From Desulfuromonadaceae bacterium UBA6124 (GTDB taxonomy: Bacteria; Desulfobacterota; Desulfuromonadia; Desulfuromonadales; Trichloromonadaceae): a stretch of 21,215 nt of DNA. Position 1 is the stretch's first letter. Every line of letters begins with the position of its first letter. The notes below the pieces were generated by a model. It saw only the letters and a list, made by a program, of their open reading frames with translations, had not been told where the DNA came from and ran no database searches. The DNA is taken from positions 1 to 21,215 of the forward strand of contig DIVU01000073.1 of the NCBI GenBank assembly GCA_002423365.1, read 5' to 3'. Positions 7,649 through 13,392 of this stretch are shown here, one piece after another. The position numbers and the translations under genes were made by a program.

Positions 7649-9463
7649 CTAGCAGGCCAGGCTGGTCGTCGCCAGATTTTCATGATAGGCGCGAAAGGCT
7701 TCCGCTTCGTCTTTACCCATGTACCGGGCCAGGGTGCGCCGGTCAGTGTGCATAAGATCGACCAGCAGCAAACCGTCGAGCACGTCGCCGAACTCTGGAT
7801 CGAGATTGAAGGCCAGCAGTTTCCCCCCCAAGTTGAGGTAATGGCGCAGCAAGACCGGAATCCCCTTCTGGTCGATTTCGATATCGGCGATCAGCGCGGA
7901 AAGCTCCTCGATGTCCCGCATCACCGCTCGCGCCGTCTCGGGCGCGCACCCCTTGATGCGCACCCTCTTGACCCGCATCGGAATCCGCGGCTTGACCATG
8001 CGCGCCAGTTCGGGCAGCGAGAGACTTTCCTGGAGGGTTTCGACAATCAGCCGTCGGGAAAGGTCGGTGTAGTCGCGGGAGATACTCACCGGGCCGAAAA
8101 GCATCCGGTAGCGAGGATTCTCACTCACGTAACGGCCGATCCCTTTCCATAACAGCAGTAAGGGCGTGTAACCGCGCTGATACTCCTCGCGCACGAAGGA
8201 GCGCCCCATTTCCAGGGCGGGGCCGAGCCCTTCCAGCATCCGCGACCGGAAATGAAAAAGGGTCTGGGTGTAAAGCCCCTTCTTGCCCAACTCCCGCAGG
8301 ATTTCATCGGTCTTGCCCAGACGGTAGGCGCCGACGATTTCCAAGGAATCGCGGTTCCAAATGAAAAGATGGGTGTAGTGCTCGTCGAAAAGGTCGAGAT
8401 CGAAACGGCGACCGGTTCCCTCGCCGGCGGCGCGGAAGGTCAGCTCGCGCAGACGGCCGATTTCCAGCAGGGTGTAGGGAATCTGCGTGGCCCGAGCCTG
8501 AAAGACCTGCATCCCACCGCTCTCCGTCAGCAATTGGGATCGGGGCAGGCGACCGATCTCCTCGCTGAGAATCGCTACGGACTGGGGAGGGATCACCGGC
8601 TCCTGTTCGGCCTTGCCCGGCGGGATTTCATCGCCGCTCTCCACGCATGGCCCTTCCCCCGTTCCGGCGCAGCCGAGCAGATAGGTCTTGAGCCGCAGAT
8701 AGTCCATCACCTCGCGGTCATCGTCCAGGCCGGAGAGCTTCTTCCAGGGGATGGCATGGGCGATGCGCAGCGGGAAACGGCGGCCGCTCTTGTTAAGGAA
8801 TTCCCGGGGGATGAGCGCGGTGCGCAGGCGGGGATGAAGCAGACCGGCCAGTTGAAACAGCAGGCCGTTCTGTCCGGGAAAGAAGACCGGCAAAACCGAC
8901 GCGGCGCACGCACGAAGCAGACGAGCCAGCCGGGGTGACCACGGTGGATCGGAGATTTCGCGGCGGCGCGGCTGAAGGTGGGCGACCGCTCCGGCGGGGA
9001 AAATCAGCAGCGCGCCGCCGCCACGCACCCAACGGACGGCCTCGCGCAATGGCGTCCGGTTGGCGGCAGCGGCGGAGCGGCCGGCGAAGGGATCGACGGG
9101 GATGACCACATAGCGCAATTCCGGAATCCGGCACAGCAGGGAGTTGGCCAACACCCGGACATCCGGCCGCGCCCGTTGCAGCAGATCGAGCAGGATCAGC
9201 CCTTCGACCCCGCCGAAAGGATGGTTGGCGATAACGACAAGGGGTCCTGTGACTGGAATCCGCCCGAATTCCTCGTCGGCCAAGTCGTGACTTATGGCCA
9301 TGCAATCAAGAACCCGCGCGGGGAGATCACGCTCGTCACAACGCGCGACGAGGTCATCGTAGATCGCGGCGCAACGCCGCAGACCGAAGAGCCTTTCGAG
9401 CAGCGGGGCAAAAGGGGCGTGGATCTTGAAGATGTCGCGGGGTTCCTGACGTTCCGGTTTCAT
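7649..9463 (-). CDS. olsF: Bifunctional OlsF-like acyltransferase (PlsC-like domain plus GNAT/hemolysin-like domain)
   Basis: A 604-residue two-domain acyltransferase. The N-terminal half resembles PlsC-type lysophospholipid O-acyltransferases: an NHPFGGVEG motif (80-88), the divergent form of the NHx4D active site found in this subgroup, and IFPAGAVAH (154-162) where FPEGTRS usually stands. The C-terminal half (about 325-500) resembles the OlsB/'hemolysin' N-acyltransferases, with LREL at 338-341, FHFRSRMLEGLGPALEMGRSFV and RMLFGPVSISRDY (453-465). This fusion matches OlsF, known in Serratia and found in Bacteroidetes and deltaproteobacteria. It N-acylates ornithine and then O-acylates the product to make ornithine lipids, which are phosphorus-free membrane lipids. 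Glycine- or other aminolipid synthesis is the main alternative. The ATG at 9463 has TGGAGG nine bases upstream. It stands alone, 137 bp upstream of the riboswitch of the next gene. Confidence 0.75.
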   Translation of the reverse strand: MKPERQEPRDIFKIHAPFAPLLERLFGLRRCAAIYDDLVARCDERDLPARVLDCMAISHDLADEEFGRIPVTGPLVVIANHPFGGVEGLILLDLLQRARPDVRVLANSLLCRIPELRYVVIPVDPFAGRSAAAANRTPLREAVRWVRGGGALLIFPAGAVAHLQPRRREISDPPWSPRLARLLRACAASVLPVFFPGQNGLLFQLAGLLHPRLRTALIPREFLNKSGRRFPLRIAHAIPWKKLSGLDDDREVMDYLRLKTYLLGCAGTGEGPCVESGDEIPPGKAEQEPVIPPQSVAILSEEIGRLPRSQLLTESGGMQVFQARATQIPYTLLEIGRLRELTFRAAGEGTGRRFDLDLFDEHYTHLFIWNRDSLEIVGAYRLGKTDEILRELGKKGLYTQTLFHFRSRMLEGLGPALEMGRSFVREEYQRGYTPLLLLWKGIGRYVSENPRYRMLFGPVSISRDYTDLSRRLIVETLQESLSLPELARMVKPRIPMRVKRVRIKGCAPETARAVMRDIEELSALIADIEIDQKGIPVLLRHYLNLGGKLLAFNLDPEFGDVLDGLLLVDLMHTDRRTLARYMGKDEAEAFRAYHENLATTSLAC

Positions 9464-9599
9464 GCGGTAGGCCTCCAGGCAAAGGATGGCGTTGCGGATG
9501 AAAGCAGTCTGTCGGGGAATGCTTAGAAAAAGATGAAAGGGATGTTAATAATTTGTGCGTTTCGGTGAGAACTCGTCGTGTCTCATACCCGGCCCCAAT

Positions 9600-9741
9600 G
9601 AATTTCTAACTGGAACCTAAAGGAACTCTGACCGGAGAGGGGAATCATCACCTTTAGAAAAGGGTCGCTCCTCCTATCCAGTTCTTCCCACCCCATAGTT
9701 TTCCCGTTGCAATGGCCGCTCGTACGAGCGGCCGCTTTTTT
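9600..9741 (+). ncRNA. Candidate plus-strand small RNA ending in a strong terminator
   Basis: This stretch fills most of the gene-free interval 9464-9840. It ends in a perfect rho-independent terminator on the plus strand, although the nearest upstream plus-strand gene ends at 4837. Inside it, AACTGGA (9608-9614) pairs with TCCAGTT (9677-9683), and nested within that CTAAAGG (9617-9623) pairs with CCTTTAG (9651-9657). Between these arms lie several GGA triplets (9612, 9622, 9633 and 9641 region), the core of CsrA/RsmA sites. The 5' end is a guess; an AT-rich TAATAAT at about 9546 could be a -10 element, giving a longer RNA. A 69-codon minus-strand frame crosses the region (9583-9792) but reads through the terminator palindrome and looks random. 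Confidence 0.4.
9714..9741 (+). terminator. Plus-strand intrinsic terminator
   Basis: The 20-base perfect palindrome GGCCGCTCGTACGAGCGGCC is followed, on the plus strand only, by GC and then TTTTTT. On the minus strand there is no T tract, so it is directional. No plus-strand coding gene precedes it, which is the main argument for the small RNA above. Confidence 0.8.
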
Positions 9742-9840
9742 ATCAGGGGAAAAAACGAAGGAATGGCGCCGTGAGCGGGCCAAGGGGGACAAAAAGTGTA
9801 AGGTAAGGCTCAGGGAAGGATGAAGTGAAAGGGCGAAATC

Positions 9841-10062
9841 TCAGGAATTCAGATCCTGCCGTCTCCGCAGGTTTTCCCGCAGTTCTCGGGAGATGAAGAT
9901 GGAAATGAAGTTGCGGATGGTCGCGCCGGGAGCCAACTCGGAGTAAATCTTGTCATACAACTCAGGAAGTTTTTCACGAACTTCGGGAAATTCCTCGCAG
10001 AGATTCTTCAGCGCCCGCTGGTGCTGGATTTTTTCGGCGGGGTCTTGAACATGAACTTCCAT
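9841..10062 (-). CDS. Small DUF3562-like protein (73 aa)
   Basis: A 73-residue soluble, mostly helical protein with the pattern of DUF3562: a first helix (ALKNLCEEF), a second around VREKLPELYDKIYSEL, then a small loop, ATIRNFISIFISRELRENLRRR and a short tail. Members of this family are short, of unknown function, and share the Y...L...A.I..F....SR.v...L pattern; my match is by eye and weak. The ATG at 10062 has an excellent GAGGAGG site 11 bases upstream. On the same strand, 84 bases upstream, lies the 27-residue membrane peptide at 10147-10230, and the gap holds a hairpin (CCGGAAGC/GCTTCGG) just before the ribosome-binding site. The two may form a short operon. Confidence 0.65.
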   Translation of the reverse strand: MEVHVQDPAEKIQHQRALKNLCEEFPEVREKLPELYDKIYSELAPGATIRNFISIFISRELRENLRRRQDLNS

Positions 10063-10146
10063 TTTCTTGGTGCCTCCTCGCTATTCCGAAGCAACGCTTC
10101 CGGGAAAATCGCCGGGGGGTTTTTATATTTTCCGGCAGCAACCTAA

Positions 10147-10230
10147 CTAGCCGACGGCGATCACCCAAGCCAAAAGAACCATGAACAGGACAAAGCGCAA
10201 ATGACATATCAGCATCTCCAGGGTCGACAC
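10147..10230 (-). CDS. Very small membrane peptide (27 aa), family A copy 2
   Basis: A 28-codon frame from GTG at 10230 to TAG at 10147-10149. The peptide begins MSTLEMLICHLR and continues as one hydrophobic helix ending WVIAVG at the C-terminus. It matches the first 27 residues of the 50-residue protein at 4901-5053 without gaps: shared M, S, L, E, L, I, R, L, F, L, W, V, A and G positions, 14 of 27 by eye. GGGAAG lies about seven bases before the GTG. The similarity covers the part before the membrane as well as the helix itself, which argues against chance between hydrophobic stretches, but the short length and GTG start keep confidence moderate. An internal ATG five codons in is an alternative start. 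A different, overlapping frame (9974-10309) on the same strand is not convincing. Confidence 0.5.
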   Translation of the reverse strand: MSTLEMLICHLRFVLFMVLLAWVIAVG

Positions 10231-10393
10231 GAACCACTTCCCGTTTCTCGCGCGGACGAGCCGTAAGCGGGGCTATATCGATTAGGAGATAGTTGTGTCG
10301 GAAACGCATCCGGATTTCGTTAGGAACGTGTTAAATCTTCTCATTTTTTGTCACGGCAACCTCTTTTGCATCCCCAACCAAACTCCGCCTCTC

Positions 10394-10432
10394 CAAAAAC
10401 CGAAGGGCCTAGCCGTTTCCGGCTAAGCCCTT
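10394..10432 (-). terminator. Terminator after tRNA-Ser(CGA)
   Basis: On the minus strand AAGGGCTTAGCCG pairs with CGGCTAGGCCCTT (13 pairs, one G-U) around a GAAA loop, followed by CGG and TTTTT. It starts nine bases after the encoded CCA of the tRNA and should end that transcript. Confidence 0.85.
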
Positions 10433-10440
10433 GTTATTAC

Positions 10441-10528
10441 TGGCGGAGGGGGTGGGATTCGAACCCACGGTAGCTTGCGCTACAACAGATTTCGAGTCTG
10501 TCACCTTCGACCTCTCGGACACCCCTCC
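10441..10528 (-). tRNA. tRNA-Ser (anticodon CGA)
   Basis: Minus-strand class II tRNA with acceptor GGAGGGG/CCCCTCC, anticodon stem ACAGA/TCTGT enclosing CTCGAAA (anticodon CGA), a long variable arm (TAGC...GCTA) and a T arm with GTTCGAATC; CCA is encoded. It reads UCG codons. It lies 63 bases downstream of tadA, with its own possible promoter in the gap. Confidence 0.97.
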
Positions 10529-10556
10529 GCAAGAGGTGATTTTCGAAGCAGGGCGC

Positions 10557-10586
10557 ATACTACTTCATTTGTCCGCCCCTTGCCAA
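10557..10586 (-). promoter_or_regulatory. Possible sigma-70 promoter for tRNA-Ser(CGA)
   Basis: Minus strand: TTGGCA (10581-10586), 18 bases, TAGTAT (10557-10562), about 29 bases before the mature tRNA 5' end. Five of six and four of six consensus bases match. It begins just after the tadA stop codon. Confidence 0.45.
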
Positions 10587-10591
10587 GAATT

Positions 10592-11095
10592 TTATTCATC
10601 CTCACCGGTCGCCGCGCGCAACGCTTTTTTTCGCGCGCGAAGGGCCTGGAAGAAGCTGCTGATTTGGGCGCTGCATTCTTCCCGCAGCACCCCTTCGGTG
10701 ACCTCAACCCGGTGGTTGAAGCGCTCGTCCCGGGAGAAGTCGTAGATCGAACCGACGGCGCCGACCCGGGGGTCGCGGCAGCCGTAGACCAGCCGGGGGA
10801 TGCGCGCCAGGATGATCGCTCCCATGCACATGACGCAGGGTTCCAGGGTGACGTAGAGGGTGGAATCGAGCAGCCGCCAGTGACCGACCTGTTCCGCTCC
10901 TTGGCGGATGGCGAGCATTTCCGCGTGGGTGGTCGGATCGTTGCTGGTTTCTCGCAGATTGTGGCCGCGCCCGATGATCACCCCATCCCGAACCAGCAGC
11001 GCGCCGACCGGCACCTCGCCCAACGCGGCGGCCGCCTCGGCCTCGGACATGGCCTGGCGCATGAAGAACTCGTCGCGGGCGGGATCGATCGACAT
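10592..11095 (-). CDS. tadA: tRNA-specific adenosine deaminase
   Basis: A 167-residue zinc deaminase that converts A34 of tRNA-Arg(ACG) to inosine so that the tRNA can read CGU, CGC and CGA. The zinc and catalytic motifs are HAEML (His and proton-shuttle Glu, in the segment DPTTHAEMLAIRQ) and PCVMCMGAI (PCxxC), with EVPVGALLV upstream, as in TadA. Length equals that of E. coli TadA. The ATG at 11095 (MSIDPARDEF) is chosen because GGGAA lies six bases upstream. An in-frame ATG at 11107 lacks a ribosome-binding site, and a TTG at 11155 would lie in the terminator of the preceding tRNA. Its substrate tRNA-Arg(ACG) is encoded immediately upstream on the same strand. A cytosine or guanine deaminase is far less likely given the match and context. 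Confidence 0.95.
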   Translation of the reverse strand: MSIDPARDEFFMRQAMSEAEAAAALGEVPVGALLVRDGVIIGRGHNLRETSNDPTTHAEMLAIRQGAEQVGHWRLLDSTLYVTLEPCVMCMGAIILARIPRLVYGCRDPRVGAVGSIYDFSRDERFNHRVEVTEGVLREECSAQISSFFQALRARKKALRAATGEDE

Positions 11096-11119
11096 GACAT
11101 TTCCCATGACAATAGGGCT

Positions 11120-11161
11120 GAAAAGACAAGAAAGGCCTGACTGGAAACCAGCCAAGCCCTT
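11120..11161 (-). terminator. Hairpin and partial terminator between tRNA-Arg(ACG) and tadA
   Basis: On the minus strand AAGGGCTTGGCTGG pairs with CCAGTCAGGCCTTT (about 14 pairs, several G-U) around TTT, followed by CTTGTCTTTTC. The T tract is interrupted, so read-through into tadA is plausible. It may also mark the 3' processing region of the tRNA. Confidence 0.55.
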
Positions 11162-11169
11162 GATTTTAG

Positions 11170-11246
<77 letters not shown>

Positions 11247-11261
11247 GTGTTGCGAGGGGTG

Positions 11262-11290
11262 TTTATCGCGCAAATTGTCGCGATTGTCAA
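11262..11290 (-). promoter_or_regulatory. Sigma-70 promoter for tRNA-Arg(ACG) and tadA
   Basis: Minus strand: a perfect TTGACA (11285-11290), 17 bases, then GATAAA (11262-11267), ending about 16 bases before the mature tRNA 5' end. The box spacing is ideal. It gives tRNA-Arg and probably tadA a start independent of serS. Confidence 0.75.
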
Positions 11291-11305
11291 CTTTTTTTTG
11301 ACCAA

Positions 11306-11323
11306 GGCGATTCATGAATCGCC
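11306..11323. repeat. 18-bp perfect palindrome, REP-like
   Basis: GGCGATTCATGAATCGCC is a perfect palindrome flanked on one side by CCTACAA. Together they match the pattern of a short 'GTAGGGGCGATTCATGAATCGCC' type intergenic repeat that I recall seeing in many unrelated bacterial genomes. It lies between tRNA-Ser(GCT) and the tRNA-Arg promoter. On neither strand is it followed by a T tract, so it is not a standard terminator. Confidence 0.55.
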
Positions 11324-11339
11324 CCTACAAATTAACTTA

Positions 11340-11435
<96 letters not shown>

Positions 11436-11508
11436 GTATGCAACTATTCAATTTTCGCTGAAGCGTCTTACGCCGCTTCGAATCCTACCGATATTCTGCT
11501 TATTTAAC

Positions 11509-11594
11509 TGGCGGAGGAGGTAGGATTCGAACCCACGGATCTTTCGATCAACGGTTTTCAAGACCGCCGCCTTAAACCACTCGGCCACTCCTCC
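11509..11594 (-). tRNA. tRNA-Ser (anticodon TGA)
   Basis: Minus-strand class II tRNA with acceptor GGAGGAG/CTCCTCC, anticodon stem GCGGT/ACCGT around CTTGAAA (anticodon TGA), variable arm GATC...GATC, T arm with GTTCGAATC and encoded CCA. It reads UCA, UCG and UCU. Its 5' end is only eight bases after the serS stop codon, so it must be made from the serS transcript and released by processing. Confidence 0.97.
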
Positions 11595-11602
11595 GTGGCT
11601 TA

Positions 11603-12877
11603 TTATCCTTTAGTGATCCGCTCGAGGCCGCCCATATAGGGTCGCAGGGCCTCGGGGACCAGGACCGAACCGTCGGCCTGCTGGTAATTTTCCAGAATGG
11701 CGACCAGCGTCCGGCCTACTGCCAGACCCGACCCGTTGAGGGTGTGAACCAACTCGGGTTTTTCCCCGTCCTCGCGCCGGAACCGGATCGCCGCCCGCCG
11801 CGCCTGATAATCGCGGAAGTTGGAGCAGGAGGAGATTTCCCGGTAGGTGGCCTGTCCCGGCAACCAGACTTCAATGTCGAAGGTGCGGGCGGCGGAGAAA
11901 CCGAGGTCGCCGGAGCAAAGATCGACCACCCGGTAAGGAAGCTTCAGGCGCCGCAACACCTCTTCGGCGTTGTCGAGCAGTTTGGCCAGCTCGGCGTCCG
12001 AATCCTCGGGCTTGACGAACTTGACCAGCTCAACCTTGTTGAACTGATGCTGACGAATCAGCCCCCGGGTGTCCTTGCCGTAGGAACCGGCCTCCTTGCG
12101 AAAGCAGGGGGTATAGGCCGTGTAGCAGACCGGCAGGTCGCTTCCCGCCAGGATTTCATTCCGGTGAATATTCGTTACCGGAACTTCCGCGGTCGGGATG
12201 AGAAAATAATCGGGATCATCGAGATGAAAAAGATCGTCTTCAAACTTGGGGAGCTGTCCAGTCCCCGTCATGGAGTCCCTGTTTACCATAAGGGGCGGCA
12301 AAATTTCAACATATTTGTGCTCGCCCGTATGCAGGTCGAGCATGAAATTAATCAGTGCCCGCTCCAACTTGGCGGCCGCGCCACGGTAGAGGGTGAAGCG
12401 GGTGCCGGTGATCTTGGTCCCCCGTTCAAAGTCGAGAATGCCCAGCCCTTCGCCGATATCCCAATGCGACTTGGGCTCAAAGCTGAAGGTCGGGATTTCT
12501 CCCCAACGTTTGACTTCGCGGTTGTCCGCTTCGGAGGCGCCTACCGGCGTCTCTTCGTGGGGAATGTTGGGAATCCGCAGCAGCAGTCCCTGGAGGTTTT
12601 CTTCCACCGACTTGAGTTCGTCGTCGAGGGTCTTGATCTGCGCCGAGACCTCTTTCATGCGGGCAATTTCCCCCTGCACCTGCCCCTTGTCCTTGGTCTG
12701 GCCGATGATGGCTGAGACCCGGTTCTTCTCGGCTTTGAGTGCTTCCGATTCGCCGAGCAGTTCGCGCCGACGCCGATCGAGATCGGTAAAGGCCGCCAGG
12801 TTGGCTTCTTCGCCCCGGGTCGCCAGGCGGCGCTGGGCCTCTTCAAGATTGTCCCGCAGATATTTCAGATCGAGCAT
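11603..12877 (-). CDS. serS: Seryl-tRNA synthetase
   Basis: A 424-residue class II synthetase that charges tRNA-Ser (and tRNA-Sec where present) with serine. It shows the N-terminal antiparallel coiled-coil arm that grips the long variable arm (about 25-100, rich in Glu, Lys and Arg), motif 2 in FRKEAGSYGKDTRGLIRQHQF and motif 3 in LNGSGLAVGRTLVAILENYQ, with TAEVPVTN as the serine-specific segment. Length matches the bacterial enzyme (about 430). The ATG at 12877 (MLDLKYLRDN) has GAGG nine bases upstream; the in-frame start at 12937 would add 20 atypical residues. The gene is followed by tRNA-Ser(TGA) after eight bases and tRNA-Ser(GCT) after that, both substrates of the enzyme. Confidence 0.97.
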   Translation of the reverse strand: MLDLKYLRDNLEEAQRRLATRGEEANLAAFTDLDRRRRELLGESEALKAEKNRVSAIIGQTKDKGQVQGEIARMKEVSAQIKTLDDELKSVEENLQGLLLRIPNIPHEETPVGASEADNREVKRWGEIPTFSFEPKSHWDIGEGLGILDFERGTKITGTRFTLYRGAAAKLERALINFMLDLHTGEHKYVEILPPLMVNRDSMTGTGQLPKFEDDLFHLDDPDYFLIPTAEVPVTNIHRNEILAGSDLPVCYTAYTPCFRKEAGSYGKDTRGLIRQHQFNKVELVKFVKPEDSDAELAKLLDNAEEVLRRLKLPYRVVDLCSGDLGFSAARTFDIEVWLPGQATYREISSCSNFRDYQARRAAIRFRREDGEKPELVHTLNGSGLAVGRTLVAILENYQQADGSVLVPEALRPYMGGLERITKG

Positions 12878-12927
12878 GGTCGGACCTCGACTATCAGTAC
12901 AGAATGTTGTGCAAAAACGAGAGGGGA

Positions 12928-12956
12928 TTTGTACCACCCTTCCCCCGCTCCGTCAA
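12928..12956 (-). promoter_or_regulatory. Sigma-70 promoter for serS and downstream tRNA-Ser genes
   Basis: Minus strand: TTGACG (12951-12956), 17 bases, TACAAA (12928-12933), about 50 bases before the serS ATG. The -35 box matches five of six consensus bases and the -10 four of six. Directly upstream, after the doxX stop, a GGCGAA/TTCGCC hairpin (12959-12973) may weaken read-through. Confidence 0.6.
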
Positions 12957-12972
12957 CCGGCGAATGTTTCGC

Positions 12973-13374
12973 CTAGCCCCGGCCAAAGCCGAAGCGCCCC
13001 GGCCCGACGAAGAGCAGGCCGAAGAAGACGAAGCCGAGTTCGATGGCATGGGAGGCGACCTGCAAACCGTCGCCGCGCTGCAGATGCATGGTCGCCGCCA
13101 CCGCCATGGTGCCGAGGAGGAGCAGACAGGCGGGGCGAAAAAGCACGCCGAGGATCAGGCAGATGCCGCCGAAAAACTCGCTGAGCGCCGCCATCAGCCC
13201 CCAGAAGACGGGGATGACATGGATGCCGAGATAGCCCATGGCCGTCCCCAGGGACTCCCACTTGACCGGGCCGCCCATCAGCTTGGGCCAGCCGTGAAAA
13301 AGGAACAGGGCACCGACGCCGAGGCGCAGCACCAACAGGCCGAAATCGCGATATCTGCCGAGAAAAGACCACAT
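12973..13374 (-). CDS. DoxX family membrane protein
   Basis: A 133-residue inner-membrane protein with four hydrophobic segments. The opening RYRDFGLLVLRLGVGALFLFHGWPKLMGG is the classic DoxX N-terminus (RxxxGxxFxxHGxxKL), followed by a second segment with FFGGICLILGVLFRPA. DoxX-type proteins are small quinone- or oxidoreductase-associated membrane proteins whose exact roles are mostly unknown. The ATG at 13374 has AAAGGAG upstream. It starts 18 bases after the ubiD stop, so the two are very probably co-transcribed; coupling with a prenyl-quinone type decarboxylase fits a link to quinone metabolism, though this is inference. Confidence 0.85.
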   Translation of the reverse strand: MWSFLGRYRDFGLLVLRLGVGALFLFHGWPKLMGGPVKWESLGTAMGYLGIHVIPVFWGLMAALSEFFGGICLILGVLFRPACLLLLGTMAVAATMHLQRGDGLQVASHAIELGFVFFGLLFVGPGRFGFGRG

Positions 13375-13392
13375 AAGCCAAGACTCCTTTGT

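Noticed and set aside
9583..9792. 69-codon minus-strand frame in the gene-free interval
   Set aside because: It reads through the terminator palindrome at 9714-9733 and shows no family features.
9974..10309. 111-codon minus-strand frame across the 27-residue peptide and the DUF3562-like gene
   Set aside because: It overlaps both on the same strand in a different frame, has random Arg/Pro-rich composition, and its start has no good ribosome-binding site.
12925..12945. AGGGTGGTAC before serS, resembling the T-box antiterminator motif
   Set aside because: Only about 90 bases separate doxX and serS, too short for a T-box leader. There is no stem I specifier loop or terminator, and the sequence overlaps the -35/-10 spacer of a good promoter.
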